Shown here piece after piece: positions 9,519 through 16,405 of a stretch of 30,235 nt of DNA. The first letter of the stretch is position 1; every line of letters starts with the position of its first letter. Where the stretch lies: assembly GCA_021325365.1 (NCBI GenBank), contig JAJPHF010000115.1, forward strand, positions 1 through 30,235. The letters run 5' to 3'. The position numbers were made by a program, and so were the translations under genes. The stretch comes from Pseudomonadota bacterium (GTDB lineage Bacteria; Chloroflexota; UBA6077; JAJPHF01). The notes beneath the pieces were generated by a model. That model was not told the origin of the DNA. It saw only the letters and a program-made list of their open reading frames with translations, and made no database searches.

Positions 9519-9565
9519 GGAGTGGGGGGCGGAGAACGTCTCTCGCCCCCACCCTCCATCGCCCA
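9488..9565. repeat. G-rich/C-rich repeat at the terL 3' end
   Basis: The tract CTACGGGGGATGGGGGCTGG and the following GGATAGGGAGTGGGGGG encode the last terL residues, the stop and the spacer. A complementary CCCTATCCCCC-type unit lies at 10230-10256 inside the portal gene. The repeat may have replaced the native terL C-terminus. Confidence 0.6.
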
Positions 9566-9589
9566 ACCCCCGAAACTAGGAGGACTCGA

Positions 9590-11065
9590 ATGACCGTGAT
9601 TCCGTTCTCGCCGTTTGGCCGGCCGGTGGCGCGCACCCGCGCCCAGGCCCTCGCGCTCGACGACGCCGCGCGCCTGCGCCGCTACCGCGACTGCCTGGCC
9701 TTCTACGAGGGTCAGCACTACCTCACGCCACGCCGCGGCCGCACCAGCCTCGTCGCCAACTACGCCCGCACCATCGTCGACAAGGGCGTCTCGTTCCTCA
9801 TCGGCCGCGGCGTCGGCTTCGCCGTCGAGGCCTCCTCACCCCCACCCCCTCTCCCCGGGGGAGATGGCAGCCCGTCCAGCCCCCTCTCCCCAGGAGCGAA
9901 GGCGAGGGGAGAGGGGAGTAGGTCTAGCCCCCTCTCCCCCTGGGAGAGGGCGGGGGGTGAGGGCAACGCTGCCGCCGCGGAAGCCCTCCTCTACGCCGTC
10001 TACGACGACAACGACCTCGACGTGGTCGACCTTGCCTGCGCCACCAACGCCGGCGTGCTCGGCGACGGCGTGTACAAGGTATTCTGGGACGCGGCGGCGC
10101 GACGCATCCGCGTCGTCAGCGTCGACCCGCTCGGCTTCTTCGCGCGCTGGCGCGCCGACGACCTTGCCACCCTCCAACGCGTCGACCTCGCCTACTGCCT
10201 CGCCCGCGAGGACGCCGAAGCGCTCTACGCCCCTATCCCCCATCCCCTATCCCCCGACGTCGAGGTCGTCGAGACTTGGACCGCCGCCGCCTTCCGGCTC
10301 GAAGTGGGCGGGCGCGTGGTGCGCCAGGGGCCGAACCCCTACGGCGTGATCCCCTTCGTCCACGTGCCCAACCTGCCGGGGCCCAACGAGTTCTGGGGCC
10401 GCTCCGACCTGGCCGACGTCATCCCCCTCAACCGCGAGCTGAACGAACGCCTGAGCGACCAGGCCGACGTCATCCGCTACCACGCCGACCCACCGGTCGT
10501 CTTTCGCGGCGTCGAGGACCACGACGCCATCGCCGTCGGCCCCGGCTCGGTGTGGGACCTCCCGCGCGACGCCGACGTGAAGCTATTGGAGTGGCAGGGG
10601 CAGTCGGTCGCCGTGCAAGACCACATCAACCAGGTCCTCCGCGCCCTCTACGAGACGGCCGAGACGCCGCGCACCGCCTTCGGCGACTCCGGGCGCCTCC
10701 TCTCCGGCGTCGCCCTCGAGACCGAGCTGCGCCCCCTCATCCAAAAGACGCTCCGCAAGCGGGTCGTCTGGGCGGCGGCGCTGCGGCGGCGCGCGCGCCT
10801 CATCTGGCAGGTGGCCGAGCGTGTGGGGCTAGCCGCGCCGGGCGCCTTCGCCGGCCTGCGCCCGCGCGTCGTCTGGCCCAGCATGATGCCCCAGGACGAC
10901 GCCCAGGAGGTCCGCAACAACGTGGCGCTGGTCGCCGCCGGCCTGCGCAGCCGCCAGACCGCGCTCGACGCGCTCGGCACCGAGTCGCCCGAGATCGAGC
11001 TAGCGCGCCTGCAAGCCGAGCGCCAGGCGCTTGGCGCCGCACCCCCCACAACGGGTGCGCTATGA
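9590..11065 (+). CDS. Phage portal protein, SPP1 Gp6-like
   Basis: A 491-residue protein expected to form the dodecameric portal ring through which terminase threads DNA. The N-terminal YEGQHYLTP and RTSLVANYARTIVDKGVSFLIG are typical of the SPP1-type portal family, as is the mid-protein region from IPLNRELNERLSDQADVIRY to DHINQVLRALYETAETP. AGGAGG stands 6 nt before the ATG at 9590. Residues about 82-126 (nt 9833-9967) are a repeat-derived Pro/Ser/Gly insert. A shorter one is at residues 214-222 (nt 10230-10256). Both keep frame. It ends in an ATGA overlap with the next gene, so translation is coupled. No capsid or scaffold gene follows, which is unusual for a portal gene. Confidence 0.85.
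   Translation: MTVIPFSPFGRPVARTRAQALALDDAARLRRYRDCLAFYEGQHYLTPRRGRTSLVANYARTIVDKGVSFLIGRGVGFAVEASSPPPPLPGGDGSPSSPLSPGAKARGEGSRSSPLSPWERAGGEGNAAAAEALLYAVYDDNDLDVVDLACATNAGVLGDGVYKVFWDAAARRIRVVSVDPLGFFARWRADDLATLQRVDLAYCLAREDAEALYAPIPHPLSPDVEVVETWTAAAFRLEVGGRVVRQGPNPYGVIPFVHVPNLPGPNEFWGRSDLADVIPLNRELNERLSDQADVIRYHADPPVVFRGVEDHDAIAVGPGSVWDLPRDADVKLLEWQGQSVAVQDHINQVLRALYETAETPRTAFGDSGRLLSGVALETELRPLIQKTLRKRVVWAAALRRRARLIWQVAERVGLAAPGAFAGLRPRVVWPSMMPQDDAQEVRNNVALVAAGLRSRQTALDALGTESPEIELARLQAERQALGAAPPTTGAL
9833..9967. repeat. Repeat cluster inserted in frame in the portal gene
   Basis: At least three units lie in tandem: CCCCCTCTCCCCGGGGGAGA (about 9843-9864), CCCCTCTCCCCAGGAGCGAA with a GGCGAGGGGAGAGGGG tail (about 9882-9917), and CTCTCCCCCTGGGAGAGG with a GGTGAGGG tail (9930-9964). 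The last is the same unit as at 1661 and 24294. All are hairpin-forming and open in the portal frame. Confidence 0.85.
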
Positions 11066-11598
11066 GCGAGCAGGAGCGCCCGCGCCACCTCCACCCGGCC
11101 AGCCGCGCGGTAGTCGCCGCGCTTGACCCTGCGCTCGCCGTGCTGCTGCCCTCACTGGGCTGTGACCTCGACGCCTCGGCCGAGCTCGACGACGCCGTGC
11201 AGATGCTCGCGCTGGCCCAGCTCGAAGCGCGGGCCGCGGCGCCGGCCGCCGCACGACCGGCGTTCGTGCGCGACGCCCGGCGCCGCGCCCGGCGCGACAC
11301 CTGGCAGGTGCGGAACACGCGCGGCCGCGCCCACCGCGTGCGGTGGCGCCCCGAGCGCATGCAACATCTCGCCGGTCCGGAGGCGGACCCGGCGATTACG
11401 GAGGACCTGGGATGGGACGACGTCGTACGCTTGCTAGGCTGGCAGGACGGACTGGCCCTGTGGCTGTGGGCCGTGGAGGGCTGGAGCCTGAGCGAGATCG
11501 GGGCCTGGCAGGCGATCACCAAGCAGCAGGTGTGGCGCCGCCTGCACCAGGCGCTAGCGGCGCTGCGCGCCCGGCTCGCCCCGCCTCGCGCCGGCTGA
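11062..11598 (+). CDS. Sigma-70 region-4-like helix-turn-helix protein of the phage cassette
   Basis: A 178-residue protein overlapping the portal stop by ATGA. The C-terminus (GWSLSEIGAWQAITKQQVWR then RLHQALAALRARL) resembles a sigma-70 region 4 helix-turn-helix. The middle is Arg-rich, and no region-2 domain is evident. Proteins like this in phages serve as late-gene activators or sigma-like factors. In a cassette with terminase and portal, a DNA-binding role in transcription or packaging is plausible. The exact family is not recognised. It is translationally coupled to the portal gene. Confidence 0.55.
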   Translation: MSEQERPRHLHPASRAVVAALDPALAVLLPSLGCDLDASAELDDAVQMLALAQLEARAAAPAAARPAFVRDARRRARRDTWQVRNTRGRAHRVRWRPERMQHLAGPEADPAITEDLGWDDVVRLLGWQDGLALWLWAVEGWSLSEIGAWQAITKQQVWRRLHQALAALRARLAPPRAG

Positions 11599-11615
11599 CC
11601 CCCCCCGCCACGTCC

Positions 11616-11700
11616 CCGGGGGTGCAGGGGCGCGCCCCTGCCGGGGGAATTGGGGGTGTCCCCCAGGATTCCCCCCCTTCTCCCCCAGGATTGGGAAGCC
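11616..11700. repeat. GC-rich palindromic repeat, second copy of the copA-copZ spacer family
   Basis: Blocks CCGGGGGTGCAGGGGC (11616-11631), CCCCTGCCGGGGG (11635-11647) and GGGGGTGTCCCCC (11652-11664) appear in the same order as at 571-644. A C-rich tail with CCCCCAGGATTGGGAAGCCG follows. It lies at the 5' end of the next small reading frame. Confidence 0.7.
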
Positions 11701-11906
11701 GGGGAGGCGCTCTCGCCCCCCCGGAGGTCGCGGCCATCGCCGCCGACCTGGCGCGGGCAGCGGTGCGCCTCGTCGAGACGGCCGACGCGCTGGTGACGGC
11801 GCCCGCCCCGGCTCGCCCGGCGCTGCGCGCCACCCTCTACCGCTGGCAGACCGTCCTCGCCCTCGGCGCCCAGCGCCTCGCCCAAGCCAACGTCGACGGC
11901 GCCTGA
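11622..11906 (+). CDS. Small helical protein with repeat-derived N-terminus (possibly 5'-truncated)
   Basis: The region 11718-11906 looks genuinely coding: EVAAIAADLARAAVRLVETADALV and then a Trp-containing helix ending QANVDGA form an amphipathic two-helix protein. There is no good ATG; the only in-frame start is GTG 11622, inside the dispersed repeat and without a clear ribosome site. The first ~30 residues would therefore be repeat translation. Either the repeat replaced the original start and the gene is dead, or it supplies a new start. The family is not recognised. It is the last gene of the phage-like cassette, 41 bp before 3-hydroxyanthranilate dioxygenase. Confidence 0.4.
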   Translation: MQGRAPAGGIGGVPQDSPPSPPGLGSRGGALAPPEVAAIAADLARAAVRLVETADALVTAPAPARPALRATLYRWQTVLALGAQRLAQANVDGA

Positions 11907-11947
11907 TATCATAGCGGCGACAGCGCCGTGCCTGCCGGAGGTGCTCC

Positions 11948-12496
11948 ATGCAGCCGCTCATCTCGCGCGACCTGTGGCAGTGGATCGAGGAGAACCGCCA
12001 GAGCTTCGAGCCGCCCGTCGGCAACAAGGTCATCTGGGAAGACTCCCAGTTCACCGCCATGATCATTCGTGGGCCGAACGCCCGCCGCGACTTCCACGAC
12101 GACCCCTCCGACGAGATCTTCTACATGCTCAAGGGCGACATGACCCTGGAGTACATCGACAAGGCCGGCCAGCGGCAGAACGCGGTCATCCGCGAGGGCG
12201 AGATGCTCCTCGCCCCGGCCCACACGCCCCACGCGCCCCACCGCCCGGCCGATACCTGGGGCCTCGTCATCGAGATCAAGCGCGGCCCGAGCGACAGCGA
12301 GTCGCTCATCTGGTACTGCGACCAGTGCAACGCCGAGCTGCACCGCGTGACGATGAGCGCCATGGACATCGAGCGCGACCTGCGCGCCGCCATCGAGGCC
12401 TTCGACGCCAGCGAGGCGCTCCGCACCTGCCCGCGCTGCGGCCACGTGCAGCCCGAGCACGCCGCCCCGCCGCAGGCGCCGGTGCCCGCGCGCTAG
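11948..12496 (+). CDS. nbaC: 3-hydroxyanthranilate 3,4-dioxygenase
   Basis: A 182-residue cupin that cleaves the ring of 3-hydroxyanthranilate to 2-amino-3-carboxymuconate semialdehyde, the precursor of quinolinate and NAD or of full degradation. Iron ligands are H50, E56 (FHDDPSDEIFYMLKG) and H95 (TPHAPHRP). R99 and E109 match the substrate-binding residues. The C-terminal rubredoxin-like site has C124-x2-C127 and C161-x2-C164, as in bacterial enzymes. The ATG at 11948 has GGAGGTG 4 nt upstream. It belongs to the same pathway as the tryptophan dioxygenase at 5990 and probably once stood nearer to it. Confidence 0.95.
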   Translation: MQPLISRDLWQWIEENRQSFEPPVGNKVIWEDSQFTAMIIRGPNARRDFHDDPSDEIFYMLKGDMTLEYIDKAGQRQNAVIREGEMLLAPAHTPHAPHRPADTWGLVIEIKRGPSDSESLIWYCDQCNAELHRVTMSAMDIERDLRAAIEAFDASEALRTCPRCGHVQPEHAAPPQAPVPAR

Positions 12497-12599
12497 AGCG
12501 GCGCCGGCAGGCGGGCATCGGCTACAATCTCGGGAACATGGCCGCGGGCCGGGCCATGCCGTGCGGAGACGGCAGCCCCGGGGCGGCGCGGAGGCGGCG

Positions 12600-13301
12600 G
12601 TGGCGAGGGAAACAGATACCTCTACCAACAACCAGGCGGGCGTGCCGTCGCCGGGCGACGGCCCGTCGCTGCGGCGCTCGCGCCTGGAGAATCGCGCGGC
12701 GCGGCAGGCCAAGCGCGAAGAGCTGCGCAAGCAGCAGCGAGCGGCGAGCTTTCGCCGTAAATGGCTCTCCTGGATCATCATCGCCATTCTCATCGTGCTC
12801 GCGATCGCGGCGTTCCTCCTGATCGAGGTCGTGCCCAAGACCGCGGCCGTGACGGGCGTCGAGAAGTTCGGCAACCTCAGCCGCGACCACGTCACCGGCC
12901 CGGTCGACTACCCGCAGGTGCCCCCGGTGGGCGGCGCCCACAACGCCGTCTGGGAGAACTGCGGCGTCTACGACCAGCCGGTCCCGAAGGAGATGGCGGT
13001 TCACTCCATGGAGCACGGCGCGGTGTGGATCACCTACCAGCCCGATCTGCCGGCCGATCAGGTGCAGCAGCTGCGCGATCTGGTGCGCGGCAAGAGCTAC
13101 GTCCTGCTGAGCCCGTGGACCGACACCCCGCCGCTGCCGTCGCCGGTCGTCGCCTCGGCCTGGGGCCTCCAGCTCAAGGTGGACAGCGCCAGCGACCCGC
13201 GCTTGCCCCAGTTCATCCGCAACTACGCCAACGGCACGCAGACGCCCGAGCCGGGCGCGCTGTGCAGCGGCGGCGCCGGCACGCCGATCCAGAACCCGTA
13301 G
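12600..13301 (+). CDS. DUF3105 membrane-anchored protein
   Basis: A 233-residue protein with a charged N-terminus containing a helical RAARQAKREELRKQQR run, one membrane segment (about residues 56-78), and an extracytoplasmic domain. That domain has PPVGGAHNAVWENCGVYDQP and HSMEHGAVWITY, which are hallmarks of DUF3105. GTG 12600 is chosen because GGAGG lies 5 nt upstream. The function of the family is unknown; conserved His/Glu residues suggest metal or small-molecule binding. A strong hairpin terminator follows 17 bp after the stop. TACAAT at 12523-12528 could be its -10 element, though no good -35 is visible. Confidence 0.85.
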   Translation: MARETDTSTNNQAGVPSPGDGPSLRRSRLENRAARQAKREELRKQQRAASFRRKWLSWIIIAILIVLAIAAFLLIEVVPKTAAVTGVEKFGNLSRDHVTGPVDYPQVPPVGGAHNAVWENCGVYDQPVPKEMAVHSMEHGAVWITYQPDLPADQVQQLRDLVRGKSYVLLSPWTDTPPLPSPVVASAWGLQLKVDSASDPRLPQFIRNYANGTQTPEPGALCSGGAGTPIQNP

Positions 13302-13317
13302 GCGCCAGCGCCCAGAC

Positions 13318-13359
13318 AGACGAAGCCCCCGGCCCTATTGACGGCTGGGGGCTTCGTCT
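13318..13359. terminator. Strong bidirectional hairpin terminator
   Basis: The arm AGACGAAGCCCCC (13318-13330) pairs with GGGGGCTTCGTCT (13347-13359), and inner GGCC/GGCT adds further pairing. It lies between the convergent DUF3105 gene and the 56-aa gene, so it can end transcription from both sides. Confidence 0.8.
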
Positions 13360-13382
13360 ATGGCGGAAAAGGGGGCTGCCGA

Positions 13383-13553
13383 CTACTGGCCCTTCTTGTG
13401 GTGCTCTTCCTTGTGGTGCTTCATCACCGTGCGGGCGGCCACCTCCTCGGCGCGCTTGCCGTAGCGCCCCGACTCCTCGGCCGACTCCTTGATGTGCTCG
13501 TACATGCGCTGCTCTTTCGCGCCCACGCCGCTCAAGTGTTTCTTGCCAGGCAT
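13383..13553 (-). CDS. 56-residue highly charged conserved small protein
   Basis: Reads MPGKKHLSGVGAKEQRMYEH, then IKESAEESGRYGKRAEEVAA and RTVMKHHKEEHHKKGQ. It is a very hydrophilic, His/Lys/Glu-rich helical protein. AAGGAGG lies 8 nt before the ATG. The pattern (KEQR.YEHI..S....GR...RA.EVAARTV.K) resembles small stress-associated proteins loosely annotated as plasmid-stabilisation proteins; the function is unknown. It stands alone, convergent with DUF3105 across a terminator and 66 bp downstream of the M24 gene, with which it could be cotranscribed in reverse order only if that gene reads through. Confidence 0.8.
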   Translation of the reverse strand: MPGKKHLSGVGAKEQRMYEHIKESAEESGRYGKRAEEVAARTVMKHHKEEHHKKGQ

Positions 13554-13619
13554 GACTCCAACCTCCTTGAGCCGCGGCTCTCTACTAGACCTACCTAGCA
13601 GAGCGCGTGCCCAAGCAGG

Positions 13620-14816
13620 TCACGCAATCTCGATGATCTCCGGCGGGCGGGTGCCCAGGCGGCGCGCGCCGGTCGGCGTGGCGACCACCGAGTCGCCCCA
13701 GACCACGTTCCGCGTGCGCCCCTCGGTCATGATCACCGGCTTCACCATGAACACGGCGTTCGCCTCGATCACCCAGTCGCGCATCTCCTCGTCCGAGAAG
13801 ATGAACATCGGCGCGTCGTCACCCAGTCCACGGCCGTGCATGATGAGCCGTGCCCGGTACGGCGTCCCCGCCACGAAGCGCTCCGTCAGCGCCGCCAGCT
13901 CGCCCAGCGTGACGCCCGGCCGCAGCCGCTCCCAGCACGCCGCGAGCGCGGCCTGCTGGATGGCGAACATCTCGGCGTACTCCGGCGGCACCCGGCCCAG
14001 CACCGCCTGCTGCGTCACCTGCGCCACGTAGCCGCCCCAGCGGCCCTCGATCTCGGCGCTGATGACGTCGCCGGGCGCCAGCGGCCGTTGCGTGGGCATC
14101 GGGCCGAGCAGCGGCCAGCCCGGCGGCCCCACGTTCCACATGATCATCGTGGGCACCTCGCCGCCCTGCTCGATCATGCTCGCCAGCACGCGGGCATACA
14201 CCACGCACGACGGTACGCCCGGCCGCGCCTCGCGTGTCATCACCTCGATCGCCCGCTCGACGAGCTGGATGCCGCGCTGCAAGAACGCCAGCTCCTCATC
14301 GCTCTTCACGAAGCGCGCCTCGTCGAGCAGCCGCGTCGCGTCCACCAGCTCGGCGCGCGGGAAGGCGGCACGCAGCTTCTCGTAGAGCTGCACCGGCACC
14401 AGGCCGTCGGGGAAGCGGCAGATGTGGGCCAGGCCCGCGAGGCCGATGCGCTGCCCATCGGCCCCCAGCTCGCGCAGGCGCGCCACGATGCCGTCGCCGA
14501 ACGCGCGGCCGTTCGAGCGCACGTCGCTCACCCAGTCCTGCCGGCCGCGCCAGTGCGCCGGCGTCACGTCGGGCACCGTGACCGCTGTCACCTCGCCCTC
14601 GCGCGGGAATACCGCGCCCACTTCCAGCGAGAAGCCGCCCAGCCCCGTCAGGTAGCGCACGTTCGCGGAGAAGTGATCGTGGTGGCCCGTGTGCGGCGGC
14701 GCCACGATCACGTCGATGCCGTCGCGCGCCATCAGCGCGCGCACGCGCGCCCAACGGCGGTCGCGCTCCGCGAGCGAGAAATGGGGCACCTCCAGGCGCT
14801 CGGCCACGTCCGCCAT
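13620..14816 (-). CDS. Creatinase/M24 (pita-bread fold) family protein lacking canonical metal ligands
   Basis: A 398-residue protein. The N-terminal creatinase-type domain (to about residue 160) precedes the pita-bread domain, whose entry is typical (ATRLLDEARFVKSDEELAFL). In metallo-peptidases of the family the ligands are Asp, Asp, His, Glu, Glu. Here the matching positions read E255 (ISAEIEG), Q266 (GYVAQVTQQ), H327 (MHGRG), E365 (TEGRTR) and a Gly/Asp where the last Glu should be (VVWGDSVVAT). Metal-free catalysis as in creatinase is therefore more likely than Xaa-Pro peptidase activity. The ATG at 14816 has GGGGAGGTGTGTG upstream. A consensus-like promoter lies at 14876-14904. The substrate is unknown. 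Confidence 0.82.
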   Translation of the reverse strand: MADVAERLEVPHFSLAERDRRWARVRALMARDGIDVIVAPPHTGHHDHFSANVRYLTGLGGFSLEVGAVFPREGEVTAVTVPDVTPAHWRGRQDWVSDVRSNGRAFGDGIVARLRELGADGQRIGLAGLAHICRFPDGLVPVQLYEKLRAAFPRAELVDATRLLDEARFVKSDEELAFLQRGIQLVERAIEVMTREARPGVPSCVVYARVLASMIEQGGEVPTMIMWNVGPPGWPLLGPMPTQRPLAPGDVISAEIEGRWGGYVAQVTQQAVLGRVPPEYAEMFAIQQAALAACWERLRPGVTLGELAALTERFVAGTPYRARLIMHGRGLGDDAPMFIFSDEEMRDWVIEANAVFMVKPVIMTEGRTRNVVWGDSVVATPTGARRLGTRPPEIIEIA

Positions 14817-14875
14817 CACACACCTCCCCGTCGTCGCCGGTCGGCGCCTGCCGACGCGCCGCCCCAACCCCGCGT

Positions 14876-14904
14876 ACCGTACCAGCGCCGCCCCGGCCTG
14901 TCAA
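14876..14904 (-). promoter_or_regulatory. Promoter of the M24 gene
   Basis: Reading leftward, a perfect -35 TTGACA (complement of 14899-14904), a 17-nt spacer and a weak -10 TACGGT (complement of 14876-14881). This places transcription start about 50 nt before the ATG at 14816. Confidence 0.5.
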
Positions 14905-15049
14905 CAGCGAACGTGACCGTAATCACCCGCCAAGCGTGAACCAGGCCACAGCCCGGAAATTCGTCAGCGCCTACCGTGGTAGCAGGGGGTCGCGCGGCCC
15001 GCTCTGAGGGCGCCGGCCTGAGGTTGGACAGTCCACCGGGGGTCGTACC

Positions 15050-16381
15050 ATGTGGTCTCGCTCGCTGCCAAAAGCGCCCGCCCGCCCCGGCCTTGCCCGC
15101 CACCCCCGCGTCTGGCGCCCGGGGGTCGTGTTCGTGCTGCTCGCCGCGCTCCTCGGGCCGCTGCTGCTGACCCAGCCCGCGGCGCGCGCCGACGTGCCCG
15201 AGGCGCTCACCGACCAGGCGACGCTGGAGATGCGCCTGCCGGTCGTGCAGTGGTCCGAGGCGGGCGCGCCCGACTGGCAGACCGTGGACGACCGCGCGAC
15301 TGTCCACGCGGGCGACCGCGTGCGCACCGGGCCGGATGCCGGCGCTCGCCTGATCTACTTCGAGGGTACGGTCATCGAGATCGCGCCCAGCACCGGCCTG
15401 GTCGTCGAGCAGCTCGAGACGAGCCCCAGCGGCGGCCTCGTCACGCGGCTGCTCCAGACGGCGGGCGTCACGGTCAGCCGCGTCGTACACCTCGTGGACC
15501 CGTCGGCCAGCTTCGAGGTCGAGACGCCCGCGGCGGTCGTCTTCGTGCGCGGCACGACCCCGCGCGTCGAGGTCGATCCCGACAACACGACCCACGTCCG
15601 CAACGTGCCCGACGGCACGGACAGCCGGGTGGGCGTGCGCGGGAAGGACCCCGCCCAAACGGAGGTCATCCTGCTGCAGGGCCAGGAGACCGACGTGGCG
15701 CCCGGCCAGCCGCCGACGCCGCCGCGCGCGAGCAACCCCGGCCCCACGCCAGTCCCCACGGCACAGACGGCCACACTGCCGGCTCTCCCGCCGACCACGC
15801 CGCCCCCGGTGCTTAGCGGCAATCCGTGCCAGCAGCCGGGCGTCGTCTGCGAGCCGTTCCCAACCGTCGATCCCTGCCGCGTGCGGCCGAGCGACTGTGC
15901 GCCGGGCGGCCCCCCCACGACCGTGCCGCTGCCGTCGGCGACGCCACGCCCGGCGCCGGCGCCCCCGACGGCCACGCCGCGCGCGCCGACGCCGGCGCCC
16001 ACGCTGAGCACCAATCCCTGCCAGCGATCGAGTATCGTGTGCGACCCGCAGCCGCCGGTCAATCCGTGCCGGCTACGCGCGAGCGGCTGCGGGCCGACCG
16101 GCCCGGCGACGGCGGTGCCGCAGCCAACGCGCGTGCAGCCGCCGCCCATCGGCGACACGGGAGGCGGCCGGCCGCGGCCGACGCTCGTGGTGGCGCCGCC
16201 GAGCGGGGACACCGGGGGCAGCCGGGGCCACCCGACGCCGGTGAGCGCCCAGCCGCCGATCGGGGAGGTGGGCGGCGGCCGCACCTTCCCATCCCTGCCG
16301 CAACTGCCCATCGGGGAGATCGGCGGCAGCCGGGGCCACCCGACGGCCGTGCCGCCGCCGTCGGGCCCGATAATCCGGTAG
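15050..16381 (+). CDS. Exported FecR-domain protein with Pro-rich repetitive tail
   Basis: A 443-residue protein with a signal peptide (hydrophobic core about 27-41, likely cleavage after PAARA at 47). A FecR-like domain follows (about 60-220), with ATVHAGDRVRTGPDAGARLI and the F/VRGTTPRVEVD region near its end. The second half is Pro/Thr-rich. Two blocks with paired Cys (NPCQ..GVVCEP..VDPCRVRPSDC and NPCQ..SIVCDP..VNPCRLRASGC) precede four units of IG(D/E)xGG(G/S)R..PT. The protein is probably a surface or periplasmic scaffold; FecR domains here mark secreted structural proteins, not siderophore signalling. ATG 15050 is preceded by GGGGGT. It is convergent with the following solute-binding gene, with 24 bp between. 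Confidence 0.75.
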   Translation: MWSRSLPKAPARPGLARHPRVWRPGVVFVLLAALLGPLLLTQPAARADVPEALTDQATLEMRLPVVQWSEAGAPDWQTVDDRATVHAGDRVRTGPDAGARLIYFEGTVIEIAPSTGLVVEQLETSPSGGLVTRLLQTAGVTVSRVVHLVDPSASFEVETPAAVVFVRGTTPRVEVDPDNTTHVRNVPDGTDSRVGVRGKDPAQTEVILLQGQETDVAPGQPPTPPRASNPGPTPVPTAQTATLPALPPTTPPPVLSGNPCQQPGVVCEPFPTVDPCRVRPSDCAPGGPPTTVPLPSATPRPAPAPPTATPRAPTPAPTLSTNPCQRSSIVCDPQPPVNPCRLRASGCGPTGPATAVPQPTRVQPPPIGDTGGGRPRPTLVVAPPSGDTGGSRGHPTPVSAQPPIGEVGGGRTFPSLPQLPIGEIGGSRGHPTAVPPPSGPIIR

Positions 16382-16405
16382 GCTCGGGAGCGCGGGGCAC
16401 TCAGC

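Noticed and set aside
8372..9589. In-frame upstream extension of the portal gene through terL
   Set aside because: The extension is Arg/Pro-rich shadow of terL in another frame; AGGAGG and ATG at 9590 define the portal start.
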